64,000 nt of DNA from Indolivaga macrotermitis (GCF_900128985.1 NZ_FQUC01000008.1:1-64000), one strand, 5' to 3'; shown: positions 18,520-26,969, counted from the first letter of the stretch. The notes: generated from the sequence alone by a model not told the origin. Program-made: numbers and translations.

Positions 18520-18639
18520 ATGAAAAAAGTAGCGTTAGACCAATTCAAAAAACTTAGCTCTAAAGAGTTAAGCAAAGTACAAGGAGGAGCAAAATATTAT
18601 CTTCTTGTAAATGGGACTCTTATTGAAGTTGAAATTTAA
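18520..18639 (+). CDS. Double-glycine leader peptide precursor (39 aa)
   Basis: A 39-codon gene from ATG 18520 to TAA 18637-18639. Residues 1-23 form a classic Bacteroidales GG leader: MKK start, then KKLSSKELSKVQGG with Leu, Leu and Val in the spacing that C39 peptidases read. Cutting after Gly23 releases a 16-residue core, AKYYLLVNGTLIEVEI, which is hydrophobic and has no Cys, so a lanthipeptide or disulfide bacteriocin is unlikely. It resembles the 'natural product precursor, GG-Bacteroidales' leaders (TIGR04149). It has its own -7 element and a very strong terminator, and is divergent from a histidine kinase. No maturase gene lies beside it; the only matching exporter in the window is at 2365-4560. 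Real gene: quite sure. Function (signal, toxin or modified product): open. Confidence 0.8.
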   Translation: MKKVALDQFKKLSSKELSKVQGGAKYYLLVNGTLIEVEI

Positions 18640-18649
18640 TATAAAACTT

Positions 18650-18690
18650 AAGAAACGGGGCAGATATTAAAATATCTGCCCCGTTTCTTT
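18650..18690. terminator. Bidirectional terminator between the GG peptide and mrp
   Basis: A perfect 19-bp inverted repeat (18650-18668 and 18671-18689) with a very tight apex and GC-rich core, flanked by A on the left and T on the right. It starts 10 bases after the peptide stop codon and touches the mrp stop codon at 18690, so it serves both converging genes. A dedicated terminator this strong for a 39-codon gene supports its reality. Confidence 0.9.
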
Positions 18691-19805
18691 TATTTATGAG
18701 TTACATCTACTTTTATTGTAGGTGCTTTTTCTTTATTCCGCTTTTCGGTTGCAGTAACCAAGTTATCGGCTAATGTACCGAAAGCCGTTCCTGTCATAGA
18801 ATCTTCATTCAATGCAACAGGTGCTCCATTATCTCCTGCTTCGCGTATACTCTGTACCAGAGGTATTTGACCGAGCAAATCGATATTCATTTCTTCCGCT
18901 AAATTCTTAGCCCCGTCTTTCCCAAATATATAATACTTATTATCAGGCAATTCGGCAGGCGTAAACCATGCCATATTCTCTACAATACCGAGTATAGGCA
19001 CATTTACTTTTTCGTTGGTAAACATATCGATACCTTTACGAGCATCCGCCAATGCTACTTCCTGAGGTGTACTTACTACTATAGCTCCTGTTATAGGCAA
19101 TGTCTGAACCAGAGTTAAATGAATATCGCTTGTTCCCGGAGGGAAATCTATCAGAAAATAATCCAGTTCTCCCCAATTTCCATCCGTAATCAGCTGTTTC
19201 AGGGCATTCCCGGCCATAGCACCTCTCCACACAATAGCACTTTCTTTCTTTACGAAAAAGCCTATGGATAGCATTTTCACACCATATTTATCGACAGGTA
19301 CTATCATTTCACGCCCATCCACCGGTTCAAGAAAAGGTTGTGCATCTTCTTCGTTGAACATCTTAGGCATTGAAGGCCCGAAAATATCGGCATCAAGCAA
19401 TCCTACTTTAAATCCTTTTTTCGCCAGAGCTACAGCCAGATTTGCAGTAACAGTACTCTTACCTACTCCACCTTTACCGGAAGTAACTGCTATTATATTT
19501 TTAACCAGAGGCAACACACGGGGAGGTTCTTCCTTCTGTACCTCTTGTGTCAAAACTTCAATATTACCCTTAATTTCGATATCGGGATCGACAAAAGTAA
19601 GTATTGCAGTTTCGCTTGCTTTTACCACAGATTTGATAAACGGATCATTTGGTTTTTCGAAAACTAATGAAAAACTCACTTTTTTCCCCTCAATATGGAT
19701 GTCATCCGAGACGAATCCCATCTCTACAATATCCTTCCCTGTTCCAGGGTAACGTACATTTCTTAAAGCATCAATTATCAGCTTTGGATATATATTAGTA
19801 CTCAT
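18690..19805 (-). CDS. mrp: Mrp/NBP35-type P-loop ATPase (Fe-S carrier family)
   Basis: A 371-residue protein: N-terminal MIP18/DUF59 domain (about 1-85) and a Mrp ATPase domain with deviant Walker A GKGGVGKST at residues 110-118, later DADIFGPS and FLIDFPPGTSD. The family carries and transfers Fe-S clusters in the cytoplasm. The C-terminal CxxC that normally holds the bridging cluster is missing: the region after ENMAWF (about residues 278-283) reads TPAELPDNKYY with no Cys. ATPase motifs are intact. It is followed closely by trmB upstream (trmB stop at 19814, eight bases from its start), so the two are one transcription unit. Confidence 0.95.
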   Translation of the reverse strand: MSTNIYPKLIIDALRNVRYPGTGKDIVEMGFVSDDIHIEGKKVSFSLVFEKPNDPFIKSVVKASETAILTFVDPDIEIKGNIEVLTQEVQKEEPPRVLPLVKNIIAVTSGKGGVGKSTVTANLAVALAKKGFKVGLLDADIFGPSMPKMFNEEDAQPFLEPVDGREMIVPVDKYGVKMLSIGFFVKKESAIVWRGAMAGNALKQLITDGNWGELDYFLIDFPPGTSDIHLTLVQTLPITGAIVVSTPQEVALADARKGIDMFTNEKVNVPILGIVENMAWFTPAELPDNKYYIFGKDGAKNLAEEMNIDLLGQIPLVQSIREAGDNGAPVALNEDSMTGTAFGTLADNLVTATEKRNKEKAPTIKVDVTHK

Positions 19806-19813
19806 TTGTTAAG

Positions 19814-20596
19814 TTATTTAGTTGAATTCTTTTTATCTATAGCTTGCTGAGTCAGAGTCTGCGAATTGTTCCGTCCATAACTCCGATAACTATCCTGTTC
19901 TATTTCGATATCGGGTTCGATCCATTCATCTCTATCCTGACATTCGAACTTGATATACTTAATTGTTAAACCACGGGCAATCCATTGTTGTTCATAATAA
20001 GTCTTTATCCCTAGTATCTTATCTACTAAATCCGAACGGTATAAGTCGTCGTTGCAGAATAAAACCGGCAAACGGTTAGCTTCGACCATAGCCGAAGTAT
20101 ATGTAAACATAAAATTACTGTCGGTCTTCAAATGAATAATACCCGAAGGTTTGAGTATCCTGCGGTACATCTTCATAAAGCGAGTGGACGTCATTCGCTT
20201 ATTAACTTTCGTCATTTGAGGATCGGGGAATGTTATCCATATTTCGGAAACTTCACCGGGAGCAAAAAAGCTTTCCAGTAGTTCGATATGGGTTCTCAGG
20301 AAAGCAACATTACCCATCCCGTCTTCGAGAGATTGTTTAGCTCCCGTCCACATCCGGGCACCTTTTATATCGACACCTATGAAGTTCTTTTCAGGAAACA
20401 GTTTTGCCAGTCCTACAGTATATTCACCTTTCCCACACCCCAGTTCAAGAACTATCGGATGATCGTTTTTGAAGAACAGTTCGTTCCATTTGCCTTTCAT
20501 CTCGAAACCCTTGTCCCGTAGTAGCGAAAAAGGGTACTGGAACACATGAGGATACTCTTCCATATTGGCAAACTTAGCCAGCTTATTCTTTCCCAT
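19814..20596 (-). CDS. trmB: tRNA (guanine-N7-)-methyltransferase
   Basis: A 260-residue SAM-dependent enzyme that makes m7G46 in tRNA. Motif [12 protein letters not shown] is at about residues 50-60, then [10 protein letters not shown], and the family-specific [11 protein letters not shown] near 130 with the RMTS/RFM helix. The length is a little above the usual 220-240 because of a C-terminal tail rich in Asn, Ser and Gln. It is the first gene of the trmB-mrp unit, with -7 element TATCTTTG on the minus strand at 20646-20639. Confidence 0.95.
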   Translation of the reverse strand: MGKNKLAKFANMEEYPHVFQYPFSLLRDKGFEMKGKWNELFFKNDHPIVLELGCGKGEYTVGLAKLFPEKNFIGVDIKGARMWTGAKQSLEDGMGNVAFLRTHIELLESFFAPGEVSEIWITFPDPQMTKVNKRMTSTRFMKMYRRILKPSGIIHLKTDSNFMFTYTSAMVEANRLPVLFCNDDLYRSDLVDKILGIKTYYEQQWIARGLTIKYIKFECQDRDEWIEPDIEIEQDSYRSYGRNNSQTLTQQAIDKKNSTK

Positions 20597-20638
20597 TCAA
20601 TATAGTATGTTAGGTATTACTAATCCTTTATTATGCCG

Positions 20639-20646
20639 CAAAGATA
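20639..20646 (-). promoter_or_regulatory. -7 element of trmB-mrp
   Basis: On the minus strand the bases read TATCTTTG, an exact -7 match, 42 bases before the trmB ATG. No TTG at the -33 spacing. Confidence 0.55.
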
Positions 20647-20705
20647 CGCGAAAAAGAAATATTTCATGTAATAAACCAAATTAAGGAATACATTGTTTAG
20701 TATGT

Positions 20706-20984
20706 ATGGAATACAAAATTATAAACAACGTGGATAATAACCGTTTCGAAGCAAAGCTAGACTCGGAAGTAATAGGGTTGATCGATTACGAATTAAGTGA
20801 GGGTAATGTGTTAATAGTTCCTCATACCGAAGTCAACACCAAATACGAAGGACAAGGTATTGCAGGAGCTATGACGAAGGCTTTACTCGAATTTGCGTCC
20901 GTAAACTCGTACCGGATATTACCGATATGCCCTTATACAAAAGCATATATCGACAGGCACCCCGAATACCACCAACTGTTATAA
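20706..20984 (+). CDS. Small GNAT-family N-acetyltransferase (YjdJ type)
   Basis: A 92-residue protein of the compact GNAT class. The acetyl-CoA loop is seen in TKYEGQGIAGAMTKALLEF (residues about 45-63), and the C-terminus CPYTKAYIDRHPEYH is the signature of the YjdJ/COG2388 subfamily. The substrate is unknown; these small proteins usually lack the full N-terminal strand set. It stands alone on the plus strand between two minus-strand genes. Confidence 0.9.
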   Translation: MEYKIINNVDNNRFEAKLDSEVIGLIDYELSEGNVLIVPHTEVNTKYEGQGIAGAMTKALLEFASVNSYRILPICPYTKAYIDRHPEYHQLL

Positions 20985-21009
20985 CGGGAAAGATAGCCCA
21001 AAATCCGGG

Positions 21010-21657
21010 TTATTCTTTCTCTTTATAGACGAACTTATTCCATTCGAATACCTTCGGCTTATCAAGCAAATAAGGTTCTACAGCCTTATAGTCATCTTGT
21101 GCCAGATAACTCTGCAATTGGTATTCTGCTGTAACATTCTTGTCCTTAGCCGAAAAAGCCATCTTTATCGGAGTCATATCCACAACTGCTGCTGCATTGA
21201 GATAATCCTGTGAAGTCTGATCAATATCTTTCTTGAAAAACCAATCTCTTCCCACTTTCGGAAAAAGGCTATCCCTGTCAAGAGGTTCCCATGATGTTGT
21301 ATAGAAATCGATTCTGCTATCGCAAATCTGGCCGCATACTGTTGTAATAACTCCAATAATACTCGAATTGTTAACTAATGGCAACAATTTGATTTGGAGA
21401 ATTCCGGCATCCGAAGTTTTCAAGGCTATATAATCGTCCGAATAATCGAGCCGTACAACGGAATCTCCGACTGCATTGATTATATATACTTCTTTATTCA
21501 ACGAATCGGGAAGTTCAACAGCTAACTCCTTCTTCTGATCCAAAGTCACCCCAATCAACATATTGTCGGGCATCGACACCACCGCTGAAGCTATATTCTG
21601 AGCTTTAAGCACCGGAAATAACGAGAATATAAGAAGTGCAACTAATATCTTTTTCAT
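21010..21657 (-). CDS. DUF3256 family secreted protein
   Basis: A 215-residue protein with a signal peptide (cleaved near LKA-QN, residue 19-20). The mature part begins with MPDNML and a repeated 'LD-x-LN' pattern and contains one Cys pair (CGQIC). It matches the Bacteroidales DUF3256 family in look and length. Function unknown. It is the last gene of a run of minus-strand genes from truA; the gap to the EamA gene is 66 bases. Confidence 0.8.
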   Translation of the reverse strand: MKKILVALLIFSLFPVLKAQNIASAVVSMPDNMLIGVTLDQKKELAVELPDSLNKEVYIINAVGDSVVRLDYSDDYIALKTSDAGILQIKLLPLVNNSSIIGVITTVCGQICDSRIDFYTTSWEPLDRDSLFPKVGRDWFFKKDIDQTSQDYLNAAAVVDMTPIKMAFSAKDKNVTAEYQLQSYLAQDDYKAVEPYLLDKPKVFEWNKFVYKEKE

Positions 21658-21723
21658 AATTTATCAATATTTCATAAAACAATCAGCTAAAATACAAGCT
21701 TATAGCCGAGCAATAAGCTGTTT

Positions 21724-22623
21724 TTATTTCGTACCCAAATATAGGAAAAACATCCCTATAATTATCAGAACCAAGTCGAGAGCTTTTCCTTTTAAGTTTT
21801 TTTCATGGAAGAACAACACTCCTCCGATAAAAGAGATCACTACCGATCCCCGTCTTACCATCGATACGATCGAAATCATTGCATCCGGATCCGACAGTGC
21901 ATAGAAGTAAACAAAGTCCGCCAAGGTAAGAAAAAACGACACCAGCAGAATACTCCATTTCCAAGAAAAGGGCGTTGATTTTGCTCTTTTCGGATACCAC
22001 AGAATAATCAGGACAACCAACATCATAATACACTGATACAGGTTGTACCAGAACTGAACTGCTGTAGAGCTGAACTTTTGCATCAAATACTTATCGTACA
22101 GTCCGCTTAATGCTCCGAGAACGGCAGCAATAAAGATGAACAATACCCATTTGTTTTGCCTGAAGTTGATTCCTTCCTTTTTGCCGGTTGCAGATAACAG
22201 GAAGAATGAAACAATAGTGAGTAATACCCCGATCCACTGATACAGGTTAAGGCGTTCGCCAAAGATGAGTAATGCTCCTACCAGTGTCATTACTGGACGT
22301 GTTGCATTAATCGGGCCTGTAATAGTCAACGGCAGATGCTTAGTCGCAAAATATCCGAATATCCACGAAGAGAGTACTATCAACGATTTCAACACAATAT
22401 ACAGGTGTGCCTCTAACGAAACTACAGGCACATAATATATAGTTCCGGCTAAAGTTTCGCCCGACAAACGGGATATAAAAAACAGGGGAGACAGTAATAA
22501 AGTACAAAATAAGGTATTAAGAAACAAAACAGGTATCACGGCATTGTTATGTACCGACATCTTTTTGTTTATATCATAACACCCTAGAAAAAAAGCTGAC
22601 ACAAAAGCTAACGCTAACCACAT
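21724..22623 (-). CDS. EamA/DMT-superfamily permease
   Basis: A 299-residue inner-membrane protein with about ten hydrophobic helices in two EamA halves (each about five helices). The N-terminal half has 'GPINATRPVMTLVGALLIFGERL' wording, broken here only to name it: G-P-I-N-A and FGERLNLYQWIG. The C-terminal half repeats 'VSMVRRGSVVISFIGGVLFF'. The family exports metabolites; the substrate cannot be told. It lies eight bases downstream of truA, so the two are cotranscribed. Confidence 0.9.
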   Translation of the reverse strand: MWLALAFVSAFFLGCYDINKKMSVHNNAVIPVLFLNTLFCTLLLSPLFFISRLSGETLAGTIYYVPVVSLEAHLYIVLKSLIVLSSWIFGYFATKHLPLTITGPINATRPVMTLVGALLIFGERLNLYQWIGVLLTIVSFFLLSATGKKEGINFRQNKWVLFIFIAAVLGALSGLYDKYLMQKFSSTAVQFWYNLYQCIMMLVVLIILWYPKRAKSTPFSWKWSILLVSFFLTLADFVYFYALSDPDAMISIVSMVRRGSVVISFIGGVLFFHEKNLKGKALDLVLIIIGMFFLYLGTK

Positions 22624-22631
22624 ATTATCAT

Positions 22632-23384
22632 TTATTCATTATCGGGAAATAAGTGAGACGGATATTCCACACCTTCGAGAAACAACGCCTGTCCCGGAAC
22701 AGAGAGTCCGGCTGCACCCCGGTCTTTCGACTCGATGATACGGCGCACCCCCTGCTCATCAAGCTTACCCCGTCCTGCCTCGAGTAATGTACCCACAACC
22801 GCGCGTACCATATTCCGCAAAAAACGGTTAGCCTGAATTGTAAATACATAATCATTATCATTACATATCCATCCGGCTTGCATAATAGTACAATTGTTTG
22901 TCTTTACATCGGTATGAAGTTTGCTGAAAGAAGTAAAGTCCTCGTATTCGAATAATACACGGGCACACCGGTTCATGGCTTCCACATCGATGTTTCCATA
23001 TACCTTGTACTTAAACGGATATCCAAAAGGGTCTTTTTGTGTAGTCACATAATAGCGATACAAACGCGAAGTAGCATCAAAACGGGCATGTGCATCTGCT
23101 GTAACAGGCACAATTTTGTAGATTACTATATCATTGGGTAAAATCCTGTTCAGCTTATCGGTCAATAAAAGAATGTCTTCAACAACGGCATCGAAGTGAG
23201 CCACCATCAGCCGGGCATGTACTCCGGCGTCAGTCCGTCCTGCCCCTACTATCGGAGCCTGACACCTCAGCAAAGTAGACAAAGCTTTCTCTATAACTTC
23301 CTGAACAGCCAATCCGTTCGGTTGAGTCTGCCATCCGCAATAGTTACTTCCGTTATAAGCCAGGTATATAAAATAGCGCTTCAT
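22632..23384 (-). CDS. truA: tRNA pseudouridine(38-40) synthase
   Basis: A 250-residue pseudouridine synthase of the TruA family, modifying positions 38-40 of the anticodon arm. Catalytic Asp52 lies in [11 protein letters not shown]. Further family motifs are [10 protein letters not shown] near the N-terminus and [18 protein letters not shown] near 190. Length is normal. It starts 14 bases after the DUF5715 gene stop and is followed by the EamA transporter. Confidence 0.96.
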   Translation of the reverse strand: MKRYFIYLAYNGSNYCGWQTQPNGLAVQEVIEKALSTLLRCQAPIVGAGRTDAGVHARLMVAHFDAVVEDILLLTDKLNRILPNDIVIYKIVPVTADAHARFDATSRLYRYYVTTQKDPFGYPFKYKVYGNIDVEAMNRCARVLFEYEDFTSFSKLHTDVKTNNCTIMQAGWICNDNDYVFTIQANRFLRNMVRAVVGTLLEAGRGKLDEQGVRRIIESKDRGAAGLSVPGQALFLEGVEYPSHLFPDNE

Positions 23385-23397
23385 CCTATCCTTTTGT

Positions 23398-24057
23398 CTA
23401 TCGTACGGTTATATGAAAACAGGCTTGTTTACGTTCGTGCACAATATAACACTTTCCCCTTTCGCGCAAATCATGTAAAACCTGAGCCAGAACCAGTTTC
23501 AGTTTATCCACACTCACCTCATCCTTTCCCTCAGGCCCTATCTTCTGAAAGCGTTTCCACGAAATATCGAAAGTAGTACCATATGTATGAGCCGAGTTGT
23601 CACTGGCATTCCGGTTTCTTTTTGTCAAAACTTCAACATCAGCCATAGTACGTGTCACACTTGTCACTATGGGCTTGTAATGAGCCAGCTTTTTGGAGTC
23701 CAGCGAATCCCTGAAATTGGCACATATCTGAACCAGTAAAGCCGAAGCATCAGGTACAAGATATGGTACGGAATGAGTCAGCTTATCAACTTTAAACAAA
23801 TCGAGTTCCATTGGTAGCCTAACCATCTTTTTCTCATACTGAGCTGTATCAGCGCGATCCATCATTGGCGAAATTCCTTTGTTGACTGCCGCCGAAAGAT
23901 GCTTATCGGGCATATCATTGAAGGTTTTATAGTCGCCTCTGAAACGGGTATATACTTTTTGAGGTTCTTCAACATTTACGGAATCTTCTTTCTTGCCGCC
24001 GCAAGCAAACAAGCCTAAAACAAATACAATATATAAAACAGTTCTTATTACAAACAT
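23398..24057 (-). CDS. DUF5715 family lipoprotein, M15-peptidase-like
   Basis: With the ATG at 24057 the protein has 219 residues: a signal with lipobox LFACGG (Cys about 19) and a mature domain with H-x6-D ([13 protein letters not shown]) and a C-terminal H-x-T (CFHITVR). These are the zinc ligands expected of an M15 D-Ala-D-Ala carboxypeptidase-like fold, so it may act on peptidoglycan or a similar peptide. An alternative TTG at 24129 would add 24 residues, but those bases are the -33 box of a good promoter (24099-24129), so the later start is preferred. It precedes truA by 13 bases. Confidence 0.8.
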   Translation of the reverse strand: MFVIRTVLYIVFVLGLFACGGKKEDSVNVEEPQKVYTRFRGDYKTFNDMPDKHLSAAVNKGISPMMDRADTAQYEKKMVRLPMELDLFKVDKLTHSVPYLVPDASALLVQICANFRDSLDSKKLAHYKPIVTSVTRTMADVEVLTKRNRNASDNSAHTYGTTFDISWKRFQKIGPEGKDEVSVDKLKLVLAQVLHDLRERGKCYIVHERKQACFHITVR

Positions 24058-24098
24058 CGAAAATAGGGGAATATATAGATACGTAATTTTTGGTACTG

Positions 24099-24129
24099 CA
24101 AAATTAGCAAATAAAAAAGGAAAGCCCAA
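24099..24129 (-). promoter_or_regulatory. Promoter of the DUF5715-truA-EamA unit
   Basis: On the minus strand TTG (24129-24127), a 20-base spacer and TAATTTTG (24106-24099) give a complete Bacteroidota promoter. The start point would be near 24092, 35 bases before the chosen ATG. Confidence 0.7.
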
Positions 24130-24187
24130 CCTAACTCCCTGTTAGTTACATATACTAAACAAACTTATACAAATCAGTATACACAGT

Positions 24188-24278
24188 TGTCACTCTGATG
24201 TCACCTTTGTCACCCTGATACTTCACTGCTAATCAACCGATAGCAGACTTAAAAGTGACAAAGGTGACAAAAGTGACA
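24188..24278. repeat. Imperfect inverted repeat of TGTCAC/GTGACA units
   Basis: Left arm 24188-24213 contains GTCACCTTTGTCAC and the right arm 24255-24278 contains GTGACAAAGGTGAC, then AAAAGTGACA. They pair over most of about 25 positions across a 41-base loop. Each arm itself repeats a GTGACA/TGTCAC unit two to three times. It could form a long hairpin or bind a dimeric regulator. Confidence 0.7.
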
Positions 24279-24546
24279 CTGTTTTTGTAAATTATTTTCT
24301 TTATCTGTTCTTCCATTTATTTATAGATAAAATATTTCCCTGAAATTCGTTTCAAGGATTAAACTACGTTCAGAAAACACATTAGCAACAATCAGAAAGA
24401 TCTGTAATACCGGATATTATATTCACATTAACGAATATTATGCAATAACCATGATAACACTTGCATTTTTATATAAAAAAAAGAAACCCCGATCAACATT
24501 TAACGATGATTTTATTCTTGAACGTTTTTTATACTAAAGTTTTAGT

Positions 24547-24554
24547 TAGATTTG
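24547..24554 (+). promoter_or_regulatory. -7 element of the outer-membrane protein gene
   Basis: TAGATTTG matches TAnnTTTG and lies 33 bases before the ATG at 24588. No TTG at the -33 spacing. Confidence 0.55.
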
Positions 24555-24587
24555 CCACCTCAAACAAACACTAATTAATTTTTTTTT

Positions 24588-25328
24588 ATGAGAATTTCAA
24601 CACTAATCATCTTTTTAGGAATAGGTGCATGCACTCTATCCTCAGTACAAGCACAGGAAAAAGAATCACCCTGGACATTTGGAGTAAAAGCCGGAATCAA
24701 TTTAAGCGATTCCGAAATGGGAGCGTCCGAGACCAAAACAGGTTTTACCGGAGGAGTAACCGTTGAATATGCATTAAAAGACAACTTCTTCCTTAGTTCC
24801 GGTCTCGAGTTTAAAACCAAGCACTCATCTATTGGAGAATCCAGTTTCTACACAGCTGAGTCGGGCAACTTAGAAGCAACCAGATACTATAACAACAGAA
24901 TCACATCCAGCAGATTATCTTATCTGCAATTACCCATTGCCGTTGGATACAGACTGCCCCTATCGCCCAAGTTCAACCTAACCTTCAAAACCGGTGTATA
25001 TGTTGCATATGGCTTAGGCGCAAGCGTACGGGAAGAGACTTATGCACAGTACAGCTCAGACGGTCCAATAAGTAATAATAACATCAATTATGAATACAGT
25101 GTGAATAAATATTCCGGAACAGATGTTTTTGGCGGAGTAGAGCGTTTTGACTACGGATTACTAGCCGGAGCCGGAGTCGAGTACAAACGTATTTCATTGA
25201 ACGTCGACTGGGAGATGGGGCTACGAAGCTATGGGAGCAATTCTTCCTACGGAGCCGCCGATCTTATATCCAGAGGATATGGATGGAAAAATAGGAATAT
25301 AACATTATCCGCAGGTTACAGATTCTAA
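24588..25328 (+). CDS. Small outer-membrane beta-barrel protein (PorT/OmpA-barrel type)
   Basis: A 246-residue protein with a signal peptide (cleavage near VQA-QE, residue 23). The mature part opens with WTFGVKAGINLS and continues with amphipathic strands of the 'outer membrane beta-barrel, PorT-like' kind ('TGFTGGVTVEYALKDNFFLSSGLEF' region), ending in LSAGYRF with terminal Phe. This is an eight-stranded barrel of unknown role, common in Bacteroidota. It has its own -7 element and ends in a hairpin terminator. No partner gene is seen. Confidence 0.88.
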   Translation: MRISTLIIFLGIGACTLSSVQAQEKESPWTFGVKAGINLSDSEMGASETKTGFTGGVTVEYALKDNFFLSSGLEFKTKHSSIGESSFYTAESGNLEATRYYNNRITSSRLSYLQLPIAVGYRLPLSPKFNLTFKTGVYVAYGLGASVREETYAQYSSDGPISNNNINYEYSVNKYSGTDVFGGVERFDYGLLAGAGVEYKRISLNVDWEMGLRSYGSNSSYGAADLISRGYGWKNRNITLSAGYRF

Positions 25329-25364
25329 TAAAGTTTAATTACCATTTTGTCTTAAAAAAAAACA

Positions 25365-25391
25365 GGGTGTGTCATGATAATTGGCACACCT
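25365..25391. terminator. Bidirectional terminator
   Basis: GGTGTG (25366-25371) pairs with CACACC (25385-25390), extended by a wobble and two more pairs. On the minus strand it is followed by a long T-run; on the plus strand by T-rich DNA. It serves the outer-membrane protein gene and the converging gene at 25398. Confidence 0.75.
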
Positions 25392-25397
25392 TTACTT

Positions 25398-26066
25398 TTA
25401 TCTAAAACGAACATATTGTAATTCTTCTTTCCGGATACAAAGATTGGTTGCAAACCATCCGGTTAAGACACTTTTTAGCTCTTCTCTATTAACAGTTGTA
25501 TTATCTTTCCGGAAAACGAGATAATTTTCACAAACTATATTTTCAATAAATTCTCTGACAGTTTTATACCTAAACCTGTTGCTTAAACGAGTAATTAATG
25601 CCAGAGAAGTGGAGAAACACAATAACCCGCTCAATCCTATTATTACATTAAAGAATAAACATGCTATGGAAACAGAAATCAGAAACAACAATACCGAAAC
25701 GATTTTTCCATTAGGTTCAAACATATAAAGTTTACAGCCCAGCTCATATTCAAGTTCTCTGACAAGAACCAATCTTTCCTCTTTAGAAAACATATTATCC
25801 AAATCTGTCGAAGGTCTCAATTTCTCATGGGCAAATCCAAGCCTCTGTACTAATGCCTTTACTCGATAGAAAACCTGTTGGGTTGTACATTGATTATCAT
25901 TATGCAGGGAAATTTTATCTATTATAAGAATGGTCAAATCTTCAAAGCTCGACACCTTCAATAATTCATTATTATCAAATTTAATATTAAAATTATCTTC
26001 TATACACAGCAACAAATCCATTTCTAAGTCTTCCAGTTGCCCATTATTCAGCTTTATTTCTTTCAT
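25398..26066 (-). CDS. Hypothetical membrane protein with acyl-carrier-protein-like segments
   Basis: A 222-residue protein I cannot name. Residues about 10-52 resemble the second half of an acyl carrier protein (E-D-N-F-N-I pattern, then VSSFEDLTILI), and residues about 78-115 resemble another ACP-like helix set (LRPSTDLDNMF...ELEYELGCKL). No DSL serine for a phosphopantetheine arm is visible. Two hydrophobic helices (about 122-160) follow, then a soluble C-terminal part. It may be a membrane-anchored ACP-like fold that does not carry a prosthetic group. It is close to, and on the same strand as, the esterase gene upstream (41 bases). Confidence 0.55.
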   Translation of the reverse strand: MKEIKLNNGQLEDLEMDLLLCIEDNFNIKFDNNELLKVSSFEDLTILIIDKISLHNDNQCTTQQVFYRVKALVQRLGFAHEKLRPSTDLDNMFSKEERLVLVRELEYELGCKLYMFEPNGKIVSVLLFLISVSIACLFFNVIIGLSGLLCFSTSLALITRLSNRFRYKTVREFIENIVCENYLVFRKDNTTVNREELKSVLTGWFATNLCIRKEELQYVRFR

Positions 26067-26107
26067 CCAAGTGGTATATTTTGTAGTATCACAATCTATT
26101 TCATCGG

Positions 26108-26914
26108 TTATCTAGTATGCTTTTTAATCCAGTCTAACATAAGATAACAAGCCGGGGCATAGACAGCTCCATGGTCAAAACCCTCCAATTCATACAAAGT
26201 CACATCGGGATGTCCGACAGTTTTAAGAATAGCATACAGGTGAGCATTCTCTTCGTAACGTGCCGACATTTCCAAAGTCTTATCTCCTGTTATTAATAAT
26301 ATAGGGGAGGCATCTTTCCTTGCATGACTGATCGGTGCATACTCATCTATGTAAGGTATATCGAATGGCAAACCCCGTTCTCTCTTTATTGTATAATGAG
26401 TATTTGTCTGTCCGCTTACAGGTATCAGCCCCTTTATATCATCTGCATCTATACCATATCTGGCCAGATAGGATTTATCAAGCCCTATCATCAAAGCCAA
26501 ATACCCTCCGGCAGAATGTCCCGACACGTAGATATTACGGTCCGACCCTCCATATTCAGCAATATGCTTAAACACCCATGCAACAGCCTCAGCTGCATCT
26601 TCGGTATAAGCAGGATTTGTGGCTTTAGGGCTAAGCCTGTAATTAACGGCTATAACCGCTACGCCTTTCTCTTTCAACTCCGAGGGAATACCCTTCTCTC
26701 CTCCTTCGAGTCCTCCGCCATGAAACCAGACAATAGTCGGGAAATCTTTTTTACCGGTAGGATAATAGATGTCCAGTTTACAACGTTCCAGCTTGTAACT
26801 ATCCTTTTCGCCAGCGGAAACATAAGAAATATTTTCTTTTAACTGATAATCTTGAGAAAAACTCAGGAGATGAGCAGAAATCAAAACTCCGAATAAAATT
26901 AGTCGATGCAGCAT
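26108..26914 (-). CDS. Secreted alpha/beta-hydrolase (esterase/lipase-like)
   Basis: A 268-residue carboxyl-ester hydrolase of the HSL/BD-FAE type. A signal peptide ends near FSQ (residue 20-21). The oxyanion loop HGGG is at 65-68, the nucleophile Ser134 in GHSAGG, the acidic residue lies near 'LITGDKT', and the catalytic His is in EGFDHG near 250. It should hydrolyse small acyl or carbohydrate esters in the periplasm. The substrate is open. It is upstream of the ACP-like gene on the same strand. Confidence 0.9.
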   Translation of the reverse strand: MLHRLILFGVLISAHLLSFSQDYQLKENISYVSAGEKDSYKLERCKLDIYYPTGKKDFPTIVWFHGGGLEGGEKGIPSELKEKGVAVIAVNYRLSPKATNPAYTEDAAEAVAWVFKHIAEYGGSDRNIYVSGHSAGGYLALMIGLDKSYLARYGIDADDIKGLIPVSGQTNTHYTIKRERGLPFDIPYIDEYAPISHARKDASPILLITGDKTLEMSARYEENAHLYAILKTVGHPDVTLYELEGFDHGAVYAPACYLMLDWIKKHTR

Positions 26915-26969
26915 GTGTGATTATTTTTTATGTGAATCAATAGATAAAAACATTTTTATTTTTCTACTA

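Larger units (their letters stand above)
24130..24587. other. Intergenic region with inverted repeat
   Basis: 458 bases between divergent genes. It holds the long TGTCAC-type inverted repeat (24188-24278) and a plus-strand -7 element (24547-24554). I see no gene or tRNA-like fold in the rest. Confidence 0.6.

Noticed and set aside
18520-18639. Calling the GG peptide a lanthipeptide or class II bacteriocin
   Set aside because: The core has no Cys and no maturase or immunity gene is adjacent; only precursor status is supported.
19264-19752. 162-codon plus-strand open frame opposite mrp
   Set aside because: Shadow of the Mrp ATPase, low complexity, no start signal.
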